Assembly (NCBI GenBank): GCA_011523425.1
Contig: WTGU01000087.1
Location: forward strand, 20,312 to 84,311
Source of the DNA: Alphaproteobacteria bacterium
GTDB taxonomy: Bacteria; Pseudomonadota; Alphaproteobacteria; UBA828
DNA length: 64,000 bases
Direction of reading: 5' to 3'
This document shows, piece by piece, positions 1 to 8,767 of the stretch. The notes beneath the pieces are model-generated. The model ran no database searches, was not told the DNA's origin, and was given only the letters and a program-made list of their open reading frames with translations. Made by a program: the position numbers and the translations under genes. Numbering within the stretch: the first letter of the stretch is position 1; the number at the start of each line of letters is the position of its first letter.

Positions 1-2784
1 GCACCCGCCTCGACGGGCACCGACCACGGCGACAGGCCGTCGGACGCCACGGTCATCACCACGACGTCGGACACGCCCGGAGAGGTGACGATCGGCGACA
101 GGGACTGGTTCCGGGTCGCCGTGGATCAGCCGGGCAGACTGACGGTCTACACCAGCGGCAGCACCGATACCGTCGGTCGCCTGGAGAACGCTCGCGGCAA
201 TCAGCTTGCCTATGACAACGATGGGGGCACCGGCAGCAACTTCCGGATCGAGTACGACGTCTTTGCCGGCACCTATTACGTCGAGGTGCTGGGCCGTTAC
301 GGTGCCAGCACGGTCGGGTCCTACACCCTGCACGTGCGCTTCACGCCCGCCCCGACGGTCGATGACCACGGCGAAAGACCGTCGGACGCCACGATCGTCA
401 CCACGACGTCGGACACGTCCGGCGAGCTGACCGCCGGCGACGAGGACTGGTTCCGGATCGTCGTGGATCGGCCCGGCAGACTGACGGTCTACAGCAGCGG
501 CAGCACCGATACCGTCGGCCGCCTGAGGGACAGCAACCAAACGCTGCTGGCCCAAAGCAACGATGAAGGCAGCGGCAACAACTTCCGGATCGAGCATGAC
601 GTTTCCGCAGGGACGTACTACGTCGATGTTCGAGGCCGCATCAGTGCGAGTACGGCCGGGCCTTACACCCTGCACGTGCGCTTCAACGCGACCCCGAGCG
701 GCGGCGACGATCATGGCGACACGTGCACTGGCGGCACCGCCGTCGACCTGGGCTCGACCACGTCCATCGAACTGCAGCGAGACGGCGAGCTGACGGCGGG
801 CGATACGGACTATTACCGGGTCACCGTCGGCGCCGGCAGGCTGCGGGCCTTCACCAGCGGCACCACCGATACCGTCGGCCGCGTGGAAAGCACCGGCGGT
901 ACGACGCTCGCCAGCGACGACAACGGGGGCAGCGGCAGCAACTTCCTCATCGAGCAGAGCGTCTCCGGCGGCACCTACTGCGTCCGGGTGACGGGCGCCG
1001 GCGGCCGTACCGGGCCCTACACCCTGCACCTGCGCCTTCTCGAAGAGATCATCGTCGGCATGAGCGGTGACGTGCGGGTCAACATTACGTGGACCGCCGA
1101 CGTCGACCTCGACCTCTACGTCACGAATCCATGTGGCCAGACACTGGGCTACAGGGAGGGCGACAGGAACACCTGCCGGGGCTTTACGGGCGAGTGGGAC
1201 ATCGACGACAGGGGGAACGGAACCCCGCCGAACAGCCCGAACGCGGAGAACATCGCGTGGCCGAACGGAGCGCCGTCCGGGCGCTATACCGTCCGAGTCA
1301 ATTACTTCCGTGGAGTCGTTCCTGCCGGCTACACCGTCAGGATCTTCCGCGGGACTCGGCTCACCGGAACCCACAGCGGCCAGCTCGATCCGACCGATCG
1401 CGGAATAAGACGACACGTGACCGACTTCACGTTCACCGGGAGCTCGTCCAGCCAGAGCACGGAGACATCGCGCTTTGAGGCCGGCTCCCAGGCGCTGTCG
1501 CAGGCGGCGCGGTCCCTCGGCATGTCCGCCGTGGCGGCGATGAGCAGCCGGGGTCGGTCGCCGGGCGGCTCGTCGCTGACGCTCGCGGGCCAGCCGGTCT
1601 CGTTCGCGACCGGCGTGGCCGATACGGCGGCATCCCCGCTTGGCGAGCTCTCCTTCGCCGGGGCTGGCCCGGAGCCGGCGGGCCTCGAGGGGCCGGAGCG
1701 CGCGGGCAGCTGGCGCGAGTTCCTGCACGGCAGCCGCTTCGATGTCGCCGTGGGCGAGGAGATGCGCGCCTGGGGCGAGGCCCGCGGCACCGAGGGCATC
1801 GACGAGAGCCGCTTCCTCGGCTTCGAGCGGGACTTCGGCCGCGGGCTCGTGGCCGGGGTGGCGTTCTCGGATACGGTGAACGAGGGCAGCTTCGGCCTCG
1901 CGGAGTCGGAGTCGCTCGAGGCGTCGCTCGCGAGCGCATACCAGTACCTGCACCTCTCGCCGGGCGCAGCGACCGAGCTGTGGAGCCTGGTGGGCGCGGG
2001 CGAGGGGGAGCTCCTGCTGAGCGACGATGTCGGCACGGTCGCGACCGACCTCTCGATGCAGATGTTCGCCTTCGGCAGCCGCCACGGACTCGCGCCGCTC
2101 GTGGCGGGCCTTGCGCCGACGGTGTCGGCCGACGGCTTCCTGGTGCGGCTCGAGGCGGAGGGCCGCGCGGGGCTCGGCCCGCTTGCCGGCGACGCGAGCC
2201 GGCTGCGCACGGGCGTGCTGTTCGAGCGTTCTCTCGAAGGCGGGGGCTGGACGCCCAGGATCGGGTTCGGCGTACGCCATGAGGACGACGAGCGAGGCGT
2301 GGCGATGCGCAGCGAGGTGATGGCGGGCTTCGGCTATGCGCGCGACCGCTTCCGGATCGACGGGATGACGCATCTCTGGCCCGGCGGCTCGGGCGAGGCG
2401 GGCGCCGGCGTGGACGGCCCGAGGACGCAGGACCCGGGGACGCGGCTGACGGCGCACTACGGGGAGGCGGCGGACGGCCGGGGCCTTGCGGTGTCGGTGG
2501 ATGCGCTGGCGGGTCCGGTGCCGGATGCGCCGGTGTGGAGCAGCGACGAGGCCTCGGGCGGCTCCTCGGGCCTGCGCCTGCAGGCGGGCTACGGCCTGGC
2601 ATCGGGCCTGGGGCAGGGCCGCTGGACGCCTTACGGCACGATGCAGCTCGACGGAGACGAGCGGCGTCTGCGCGAAGGCATCCGCCACGACATCGGCGCC
2701 ATGAGCCTCGACCTCTACGGCGAGCATCGGCTCGGGGCGGCGCCCGAGCACAGGATTCACGTCGGCGTCCGCGCCCGGTTCTGA
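1..2784 (+). CDS. Secreted PPC-repeat protein with C-terminal outer-membrane beta-barrel (5' end missing)
   Basis: The frame is open from base 1, so the true start and signal peptide lie outside the window; the GTG at 85 is internal. Three PPC-like repeats of about 110 residues (near 22-345, 361-693 and 712-1041) each carry a DW(F/Y)RV start, an SG(S/T)TDTVGR loop and a closing GPYTLH(V/L)R strand. A domain with WTADVDLDLYVTNP at about 1057-1430 resembles the YfaP/DUF2135 fold. After a Ser/Gly/Ala-rich linker, roughly 350 residues alternate short amphipathic strands and end in VGVRARF, with a terminal aromatic residue as in outer-membrane barrels. PPC domains are usually cell-surface or secreted modules, so a surface-exposed, barrel-anchored protein is inferred. 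The barrel resembles the end of the giant protein at 28127-41281. Confidence 0.8.
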   Translation, partial: APASTGTDHGDRPSDATVITTTSDTPGEVTIGDRDWFRVAVDQPGRLTVYTSGSTDTVGRLENARGNQLAYDNDGGTGSNFRIEYDVFAGTYYVEVLGRYGASTVGSYTLHVRFTPAPTVDDHGERPSDATIVTTTSDTSGELTAGDEDWFRIVVDRPGRLTVYSSGSTDTVGRLRDSNQTLLAQSNDEGSGNNFRIEHDVSAGTYYVDVRGRISASTAGPYTLHVRFNATPSGGDDHGDTCTGGTAVDLGSTTSIELQRDGELTAGDTDYYRVTVGAGRLRAFTSGTTDTVGRVESTGGTTLASDDNGGSGSNFLIEQSVSGGTYCVRVTGAGGRTGPYTLHLRLLEEIIVGMSGDVRVNITWTADVDLDLYVTNPCGQTLGYREGDRNTCRGFTGEWDIDDRGNGTPPNSPNAENIAWPNGAPSGRYTVRVNYFRGVVPAGYTVRIFRGTRLTGTHSGQLDPTDRGIRRHVTDFTFTGSSSSQSTETSRFEAGSQALSQAARSLGMSAVAAMSSRGRSPGGSSLTLAGQPVSFATGVADTAASPLGELSFAGAGPEPAGLEGPERAGSWREFLHGSRFDVAVGEEMRAWGEARGTEGIDESRFLGFERDFGRGLVAGVAFSDTVNEGSFGLAESESLEASLASAYQYLHLSPGAATELWSLVGAGEGELLLSDDVGTVATDLSMQMFAFGSRHGLAPLVAGLAPTVSADGFLVRLEAEGRAGLGPLAGDASRLRTGVLFERSLEGGGWTPRIGFGVRHEDDERGVAMRSEVMAGFGYARDRFRIDGMTHLWPGGSGEAGAGVDGPRTQDPGTRLTAHYGEAADGRGLAVSVDALAGPVPDAPVWSSDEASGGSSGLRLQAGYGLASGLGQGRWTPYGTMQLDGDERRLREGIRHDIGAMSLDLYGEHRLGAAPEHRIHVGVRARF
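22..1041 (+). repeat. Three tandem PPC-like repeats in the gene
   Basis: Three in-frame units of about 330-350 bp repeat the order: GD..DW or GD.DY, then GRL, then SGSTDTVGR, then GGSGSNF or GSGNNF, then GTYYV or GTYCV, then PYTLH. Copies 1 and 2 are closer to each other in DNA sequence than to copy 3. The number of copies upstream of the window is unknown. Confidence 0.8.
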
Positions 2785-2823
2785 GTGTCGGCGCCGGCGG
2801 GAGGGGAGGAGGCGGCTCGGCGG

Positions 2824-3693
2824 CTAGTCGCCCTGCACAGGGTCGGGAGGCGGCTTGCGGGCAGGGCCACGCTCGGCGCGCTTGGCGTCCTCCCACAGCC
2901 GATCCAGCTCGGCTAGGCCGACATCGTCGGCGGTGCGGCCCGATGCCGCCAGCGCCGCCTCGATATGACGGAAGCGCGCGGTGAACATGGCGTTGGCGCC
3001 GCGCAGGGCCCCCTCCGGATCGACGCCCAGATGGCGCGCGAGGTTGACGCAGGCGAAGAGCAGATCGCCGAGCTCGGCGGTCATGGTCGCCGAATCCCGC
3101 TCCGCCGCCGCTTCCCTGAGCTCGGCCACTTCCTCCAGCACCTTGTCGAAGACTGGCGCGGCCTCCGGCCAGTCGAAGCCCACGCGCGCCGCCCGCTTCT
3201 GCAGCTTTTCGGCGCGCAGCAGGGCAGGAAGGGCGAGCGCCACGCCGTCGAGCGCGCTGGGCGTGCGGCCTTCGGCCTGCGCGCGTGCGTCCCGCTCGGC
3301 GGCCTTCTGGGCCTCCCAGGCCCGCATCTGTGCCGGCGCCGAGTTGCGCGCCTCGGAGTCGTCGTCGCCGAAGACGTTGGGGTGGCGGCGGATCATCTTG
3401 TCCGCGATGCCGTCTGCCACCTCGTCGAAGTCGAAGCTGCCGTCCTCGCGCGCCATCTGGGCGTGAAAGACGACCTGCAGCAGCAGATCGCCGAGCTCGT
3501 CCCGGAGCGCCGCCCGATCGCCGAGCCGGATCGCCTCGGCCACCTCGTAGGCTTCCTCGATGGTGTAGGGCGCGATGGTCTCGAAGCTCTGCTCCAGGTC
3601 CCAAGGACAGCCACCCGCCGGATCGCGCAGCCGCGCCATGACCTTGAGCAGGCGTGCGATGCCGGAGCCTGCGTCGGGCGGTCCGCCGCTCAT
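2824..3693 (-). CDS. mazG: Nucleoside triphosphate pyrophosphohydrolase MazG
   Basis: A 289-residue protein with two MazG domains, as in the long bacterial MazG, which hydrolyses NTPs to NMP and PPi in the cytoplasm. The first domain opens with LRDPAGGCPWD and has the metal-binding EEAYE...ELGDLLLQV helices; the second has EEVAELREA...ELGDLLFACVNLARH. I chose the ATG at 3693 (MSGGPPDAG) because the reading frame further upstream has low-quality sequence and MazG proteins begin shortly before the CPWD motif. It lies last in a same-strand series running from tmk, about 154 bp after the MBL gene, and may have its own promoter in that AT-rich gap. Confidence 0.93.
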   Translation of the reverse strand: MSGGPPDAGSGIARLLKVMARLRDPAGGCPWDLEQSFETIAPYTIEEAYEVAEAIRLGDRAALRDELGDLLLQVVFHAQMAREDGSFDFDEVADGIADKMIRRHPNVFGDDDSEARNSAPAQMRAWEAQKAAERDARAQAEGRTPSALDGVALALPALLRAEKLQKRAARVGFDWPEAAPVFDKVLEEVAELREAAAERDSATMTAELGDLLFACVNLARHLGVDPEGALRGANAMFTARFRHIEAALAASGRTADDVGLAELDRLWEDAKRAERGPARKPPPDPVQGD

Positions 3694-3797
3694 GGCTCGG
3701 CCGCCGCCGCGAGGGAGGGACGAGAAGGGGCCGTTCGGGAACAGGCGCGGGCCGCCTGAGGTGCCGCGACTGCCCGTGGGATAAACCGCATAAGATA

Positions 3798-3814
3798 TAT
3801 TATGGGAAATAATA
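3798..3814. promoter_or_regulatory. AT-rich inverted repeat upstream of mazG
   Basis: Six-base arms TATTAT and ATAATA flank GGGAA in the gap between the MBL gene stop and the mazG start. It stands out in a 70% GC background. It could be a weak operator, part of a promoter or a hairpin; there is no T-tract. Confidence 0.25.
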
Positions 3815-3847
3815 GACCATCCAGGACGATCGTGGCGGTACAATGGG

Positions 3848-4630
3848 TTACGGGGCGCATTGGAGATCTTCCATCTCGATGACGAGCCCGTCGTGGCCCG
3901 GCACCACGCCCGCCGGCAAGCTGGCGCGCAGCGTCTCGTAGTCGAACTGGTGGGACATGTGCGTGAGCACCGCGAGCCTGGGTCTCACCCGTGCGATCCA
4001 TTCGAGCGTCAGGTCCAGATGCGCGTGCGTCGGATGCTCGCGGTAGCCGAGACAGTCGACGATCCAGAGCCCGACCCCCTCGAGCGCCGCGAACGCCTCC
4101 CCCGGCAACACCTTCACGTCGGTCGAGTACGCCATGTCGCCGATCCGGTAGCCGGTGGTGATGCCGCGCCCGTGGGTCTGCGGAAACGGCGTCACGCCCA
4201 CGCCGCCCGCGGCGAACGGGCCGTCGATGACCACCGGGTTGAGGCTGGGCTTGGCCCATCCCTTGGTGCCCATGGGCTCGAACGCATAGGCGAAGCGCTT
4301 TCTGATGGCCGTCAGCGTGGCGGCCGAGCCATAGGTATCGAGCGCCCGTCCCGTGTGGAAATTGATCGAGCGCAGGTCGTCGATCCCGTGCACGTGATCG
4401 GCATGGCCGTGGGTATAGAGCACGGCGTCGAGGTGCGAGACACCCGCATCCACCAGTTGCGCGTGCAGGTCCGGCGGCGTGTCGATCAGGAGCTGCGCCG
4501 AACCGGTTTCGACCAGCGCGGAAACCCGCCGGCGGCGGTTGCGCGGATCGGGCGAGCGGCACACCGCGCAGTCGCAGCCGATCATCGGAACGCCGCTCGA
4601 TGTACCGCATCCGAGGATCGTTATTTTCAT
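3848..4630 (-). CDS. MBL-fold metallo-hydrolase (PhnP-like)
   Basis: A 260-residue metallo-beta-lactamase-fold protein. The metal ligands THGHADH appear near residue 80, and a Cys-rich segment GCDCAVC near residue 20 matches PhnP-type phosphodiesterases, which carry an extra structural zinc site. Later ligands are in YSTDVK, DCLG and LTHMSH. PhnP hydrolyses cyclic phosphodiesters; here the substrate is not known, since no phosphonate genes are near. The ATG at 4630 overlaps the tatD stop by four bases (ATGA), so translation is probably coupled. The tatD-MBL pairing is common in alphaproteobacteria. The longer frame upstream belongs to tatD in another phase. Confidence 0.88.
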   Translation of the reverse strand: MKITILGCGTSSGVPMIGCDCAVCRSPDPRNRRRRVSALVETGSAQLLIDTPPDLHAQLVDAGVSHLDAVLYTHGHADHVHGIDDLRSINFHTGRALDTYGSAATLTAIRKRFAYAFEPMGTKGWAKPSLNPVVIDGPFAAGGVGVTPFPQTHGRGITTGYRIGDMAYSTDVKVLPGEAFAALEGVGLWIVDCLGYREHPTHAHLDLTLEWIARVRPRLAVLTHMSHQFDYETLRASLPAGVVPGHDGLVIEMEDLQCAP

Positions 4631-5421
4631 TGAATACCAGCGCTGTCTGGCCGCGCCTTCGCGAAGAGTCTGAAGAAATTGTCGGTCGTCGCACGGGCCA
4701 GCGCGGCCTCGTCCAGGCCCTTCAGCTCGGCGAGTCGCGCGGCGGTGTGGCGCACATGGGCGGGCTCGTTGCGCCGGCCCCGGTGCGGCACCGGCGCGAG
4801 GTAGGGCGCGTCGGTCTCCACCAGGAGCCGGTCGGCCGGCACGTCCCGGGCGACGGCCCGCACCTCGTCCGCGTTCTTGAAGGTGAGGATGCCCGAAAAC
4901 GAGATGGAGAGGCCGATCTCGAGCGCGGTCTCGGCGACCGCGCGGCCTGCGCTGAAGCAGTGGATGACGCCGGGGAAGGCCCCCTGCCCCGCTTCCTCGC
5001 GCAGGATTCGGCAGGTCTCCGCATCGGCGGAGCGCGTGTGCACGATGAGCGGCAGCCCGGTCTCCCGCGCAGCCGCGATATGGCAGCGGAAACTGGCTTC
5101 CTGCGCGGGCCTCGGGCTGTTGTCGTAATGAAAATCCAGCCCGGTCTCGCCGATCCCGATCACCTTGGGATGGGCGGCCATCCGGACCAGGTGCTCGGCG
5201 GTGATCGCCGGCTCCTCGGCGACGTGGTGCGGATGGATGCCGACCGAGCACCAGACCTGGGGGTGGGCCTCTGCCAGGCCGCGCACCGCATCGAACCGCG
5301 TCACCCGCGTGCAGATGGTCTGCAGGGCGCCGACCCCGGCTTCGGCCGCGCGCGCGAGCACGCCGTCGATGTCGGCGGCGAAGTCGGGGAAGTCGAGATG
5401 GCAGTGGCTGTCGACCAGCAT
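4627..5421 (-). CDS. tatD: TatD family metal-dependent hydrolase (DNase)
   Basis: A 264-residue TatD family TIM-barrel hydrolase. It starts with the metal-binding DSHCHLDF motif and continues with GETGLDFHY, HTRSA, HCFSA and ETDAPYLAP, all typical of TatD/YcfH enzymes with 3'-5' exonuclease activity. I used the ATG at 5421 rather than a TTG three codons upstream because the family begins directly before DSHxH. It sits 18 bp after metG and overlaps the following MBL gene by four bases. Confidence 0.93.
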   Translation of the reverse strand: MLVDSHCHLDFPDFAADIDGVLARAAEAGVGALQTICTRVTRFDAVRGLAEAHPQVWCSVGIHPHHVAEEPAITAEHLVRMAAHPKVIGIGETGLDFHYDNSPRPAQEASFRCHIAAARETGLPLIVHTRSADAETCRILREEAGQGAFPGVIHCFSAGRAVAETALEIGLSISFSGILTFKNADEVRAVARDVPADRLLVETDAPYLAPVPHRGRRNEPAHVRHTAARLAELKGLDEAALARATTDNFFRLFAKARPDSAGIQ

Positions 5422-5439
5422 CCGTAGCAATATTTCCCC

Positions 5440-6999
5440 TCAGGTTTCCGCCGTATCCTCTTCGTATCGCGGGAAGATCGGTGCGGGCTTCGGGATCGGT
5501 GTTCCGGGCGCGAGTCGCCCCTCCGGCCCGAGTGCCGCGAGCGTGCGCGCCTCCGCCGGCACGCCGAGCTGATCGAGCATGCGCCCGCTCGAGGCCGGCA
5601 TGAACGCGAGCGTCAGCACGGCGAGGTGCCGCAGCGTCTCGGCCACCACGTAGAGCACCGTCGCCATCCGTGCCGGGTCAGACTTGCGCAGCACCCAGGG
5701 CGCCTGCTCGTCGACGTAGCGGTTGGCCTGGCCGACCACCTCCCAGACGTGGATCAGGGCCCGATGAAAGGACTGCGCGCCGAGGTCCGCCCTCACCGTC
5801 TCCACCAGCCCCTCGGCGGCGCCGAGCAGGGCCTCGTCCGCCGCCTCGAAGGCGCCCGGCTCCGGCACGGCGGCGTCGCAGTTGCGGTGGATCATGGTCA
5901 ACACCCGCTGCGCCAGGTTGCCGTAGTCGTTCGCCAGATCGTCGTTCATGCGGCCGACGATCGCCCGGTGCGAGAAGTCGCCGTCGCTGCCGAAGGGCAG
6001 CGCCCGCAGCAGGAAGTAGCGGACGGCGTCGAGCCCGTAGCGCGCCACGATCTGGTGTGGGTCGATCACGTTGCCGAGGGACTTCGACATCTTCTCGCCC
6101 TCGTTCGTCCACCAGCCGTGGGCGAAGACGCGCGTGGGCGGCTCGACCCCGGCGGCCATCAGGAAGGCCGGCCAGTAGACCGCGTGGAAGCGCAGGATGT
6201 CCTTGCCCACCATGTGCAGATCGGCGGGCCAGTAGGTGCGCCAGGTCTCGCAGTCGGTGTCGGGGAAGCCGGCGCCGCTGATGTAGTTGGTCAGCGCGTC
6301 GAGCCACACGTACATGGTGTGGTCCGGATCGCCCGGCACGGGGATGCCCCATGTCAGGCTCGCGCGCGAGACGGAGAGGTCGTTCAGCCCGCTCGTGACG
6401 AAGCTGATGACCTCGTTGCGCCGGCTCTCCGGCGCGATCGCATCCGGGTTCTTTTCGTAGAACTCGAGCAGCGGCTCCTGCCAGGCGGAGAGGCGGAAGA
6501 AGTAGCTCGGCTCCTCGACCCATTCGACCGGCGAGCCGTCGCCCGCCGTCACCTTGCTGCCGTCGGCCGCCGTCGTGACCTCCGAATCGGCGTAGAACGC
6601 CTCCTCCCGCACCGAGTACCAGCCGGCGTACTTGCCGAGATAGATGTGGCCGTTGGCCGCGATGCGGCGCCACAGCTCCTCGCAGGAGCGCGTGTGACGA
6701 TCCTCGGTGGTGCGGATGAAGTCGTCGTTGCTGTAGCCCATCACGTCGCCGAGGGCGCGGAATCGTTCCGAGACCCCGTCGACGAACGCCTGCGGCTCCA
6801 TGCCGGCGGCCGAGGCCGACTTTTGCACCTTCTGGCCGTGCTCGTCGGTGCCCGTGAGGAACAGCACGTCGCGGCCGTCGAGCCGCATGAAGCGGGCCAG
6901 CACGTCGCAGGCGAGCGAGGTGTAGGCATGCCCGATATGGGGCGAATCGTTCACGTAGTAGATCGGGGTGCTCAGGTAGTACGCCGCTCGGGGCGCCAT
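5440..6999 (-). CDS. metG: Methionyl-tRNA synthetase
   Basis: A 519-residue class I aminoacyl-tRNA synthetase that charges tRNA(Met). The HIGH signature is seen as SPHIGHAY at residues 19-26 and the KMSKS loop as GEKMSKSLGN near residue 303. The connective insert lacks CxxC zinc knuckles, and there is no C-terminal EMAP-type domain, so this is the short bacterial form. A GGGAGG Shine-Dalgarno sequence lies about seven bases before the ATG, inside the gap to holB. The gene belongs to the tmk-holB-metG-tatD cluster. Confidence 0.96.
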   Translation of the reverse strand: MAPRAAYYLSTPIYYVNDSPHIGHAYTSLACDVLARFMRLDGRDVLFLTGTDEHGQKVQKSASAAGMEPQAFVDGVSERFRALGDVMGYSNDDFIRTTEDRHTRSCEELWRRIAANGHIYLGKYAGWYSVREEAFYADSEVTTAADGSKVTAGDGSPVEWVEEPSYFFRLSAWQEPLLEFYEKNPDAIAPESRRNEVISFVTSGLNDLSVSRASLTWGIPVPGDPDHTMYVWLDALTNYISGAGFPDTDCETWRTYWPADLHMVGKDILRFHAVYWPAFLMAAGVEPPTRVFAHGWWTNEGEKMSKSLGNVIDPHQIVARYGLDAVRYFLLRALPFGSDGDFSHRAIVGRMNDDLANDYGNLAQRVLTMIHRNCDAAVPEPGAFEAADEALLGAAEGLVETVRADLGAQSFHRALIHVWEVVGQANRYVDEQAPWVLRKSDPARMATVLYVVAETLRHLAVLTLAFMPASSGRMLDQLGVPAEARTLAALGPEGRLAPGTPIPKPAPIFPRYEEDTAET

Positions 7000-7018
7000 G
7001 GGCTCGCCTCCCTGCCGC

Positions 7019-8101
7019 TCAGGCCCGCGCCCGCGCGGCCTCCTGCAGCGTCGTAAAGGCGCCGATCAGGACCTGCCTGGGCTCGAGATTGAGCCCGTCC
7101 GCGTCGGCGAACGAGCGGCGCAGGTTTTCCCACACGCCGACCCAGCGATCAAGCGCCGCTCCGTCCAGCATGGCCGCGCTCGCCCTCTCGCCGGGCACCA
7201 CCTCGGCCATCGTGCCGAGCTCGCCCCGTGCCGCGGCGCGAATCGAGCGGCCGAGCCACCAGAGGATCAGCTCGGCGAGCGTGCGCAGGCGATCCACCCC
7301 GTCCCGTCCCGCGAGCCCGTCGGCAAGCTGGTGCAGCGGTTTGGCGTCGAGCGCGGGAAGCGTGCCGACGAGCCCGATCACGCGCCGGTAGAGAGCAGCC
7401 CCGCCCTGCTCCGCCAGTGCCGCGGCGCGCCCCGGACTACCTTCGGCGAGCAGCCCCAGCACGCGGCGCTCGTCAGCCGCAAGGCCGGGCATCGCCTCCG
7501 CGAGCAGCCCCTCCAGCGCCGGCGCCGGCAGCGGCGCCAGGGTGAGGACGCGGCAGCGTGAGCGCAGCGTCGCCGGCAGGCGGCTCGGCGCGTGACTCAC
7601 GAGGAGGAAGAGCACCCGGCCGGGCGGCTCCTCCAGGCGCTTGAGGAGCGCGTTGGCGGCGTTGCGGTTCATCTCCTCCGCCGCATCGACCACCACGACC
7701 CGCCAGCCCCCCTCGCCTGCGGTGAGCGAGAGAAAGGCGTTGGCCGCGCGCACGTCGTCGACCACGATCTCGGCGCGCAGCCGGCCGCGCTCGCCCAGTC
7801 CGCGCTCGATGACGGCGAGATCGCTGTGGCCGCCGGCCGCGACCCGCCGGAAGACGGGATGGTCGGGCGGCATCGCCAGGTCGTCGGCGCCGCCCTCGCC
7901 GCCGCTCAGCGCAAAGCGGGCGAAGCGGTACGCCAGCGTCGCCTTGCCGATACCGCGCGGACCCGCGATCAGCCAGGCGTGGGCAAGCCGTCCGCTTCGC
8001 CACGCCGCGGTGAGGGTGGCGGCGGCGGCCTCGTGGCCGACCAGGTGCGGGTTCTCGCGCGGCGGCGGCCAGGCGAAGGCGGGGGGCTCGCTCTCAGCCA
8101 T
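7019..8101 (-). CDS. holB: DNA polymerase III delta-prime subunit
   Basis: A 360-residue AAA+ clamp-loader subunit. The N-terminal part has HAWLIAGPRGIGKATLA, a P-loop region, followed by a sensor region VVVVDAAEEMNRNAANALLKRLEEPPG, strongly typical of HolB/DnaX relatives. It acts in loading the sliding clamp. The start MAESEPPAF at 8101 overlaps the tmk stop by eight bases, so the two are probably translationally coupled. The reading frame upstream of 8101 is the tmk region in another phase and was discarded. Confidence 0.93.
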   Translation of the reverse strand: MAESEPPAFAWPPPRENPHLVGHEAAAATLTAAWRSGRLAHAWLIAGPRGIGKATLAYRFARFALSGGEGGADDLAMPPDHPVFRRVAAGGHSDLAVIERGLGERGRLRAEIVVDDVRAANAFLSLTAGEGGWRVVVVDAAEEMNRNAANALLKRLEEPPGRVLFLLVSHAPSRLPATLRSRCRVLTLAPLPAPALEGLLAEAMPGLAADERRVLGLLAEGSPGRAAALAEQGGAALYRRVIGLVGTLPALDAKPLHQLADGLAGRDGVDRLRTLAELILWWLGRSIRAAARGELGTMAEVVPGERASAAMLDGAALDRWVGVWENLRRSFADADGLNLEPRQVLIGAFTTLQEAARARA

Positions 8102-8732
8102 CGGAGGGAACCGGGAGGCGTGCCGCCACGACCGCGAAGATCGCCCGGCCGACCGTCTCCGGGTCTGCTGCTGCATCCACCACCGCGAAGCGCTCCGGCT
8201 CGGCCTGGGCGCGGGCGAGAAAGCCCTCCCGCACGCGCTCGTGAAAGTCCGCCCCCATGCGCTCGTAGCGATTGGAGCCTGCGCGCGCGCCGGCCCGCCC
8301 GAGCCCCTCCGCCGCCGCAATGTCCAGCACGATCGTCAGGTCGGGCGCGAATCCGTCTAGGGAGAGCTGGCTGAGACGCTCCATGACGGCGAGGTCGGCG
8401 CCCTGGCCGTGGCCCTGGTAGACCATCATCGAATCGACGAAGCGGTCCGAGACGACCCAGAGGCCCCGCGCGAGCGCCGGCTCGATGGTGTGCTGCAGGT
8501 GATCGCGCCGCGCCGCCGCGTGCAGCATCGCCTCGGCGAGCGGGTCCCAGCGCTCGGCCGGGCCCGAGACCAGGAGCTTGCGGATCTCCTCGGCCCCGGG
8601 CGAGCCGCCGGGCTCGCGGGTGGCGAGCGTGCCCACACCGTGCGCCTCGAGTGCCGCGCAGAGGCCGGCGGTCTGTACGGTCTTGCCGGCGCCCTCGCCG
8701 CCCTCCAGCGTGATGAAGCATCCGCGCGTCAT
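8094..8732 (-). CDS. tmk: Thymidylate kinase
   Basis: A 212-residue dTMP kinase making dTDP from dTMP and ATP. It has the P-loop GGEGAGKT at residues 11-18, the REPGGSPGAE loop, the DRF motif at about 97-99, YQG at about 106 and the NRYE lid region. Length and motifs match the family. It lies 35 bp after the carboxypeptidase gene and overlaps holB by eight bases. Confidence 0.96.
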   Translation of the reverse strand: MTRGCFITLEGGEGAGKTVQTAGLCAALEAHGVGTLATREPGGSPGAEEIRKLLVSGPAERWDPLAEAMLHAAARRDHLQHTIEPALARGLWVVSDRFVDSMMVYQGHGQGADLAVMERLSQLSLDGFAPDLTIVLDIAAAEGLGRAGARAGSNRYERMGADFHERVREGFLARAQAEPERFAVVDAAADPETVGRAIFAVVAARLPVPSDG

Positions 8733-8767
8733 GCGGCGTAGGCCGTGACCATGGCGGGAAGTCCGGG

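Noticed and set aside
1433..3604. Minus-strand frame of 723 codons over the barrel gene and mazG
   Set aside because: It is an Arg/Pro/Ala-rich shadow; mazG is in another phase with clear motifs.
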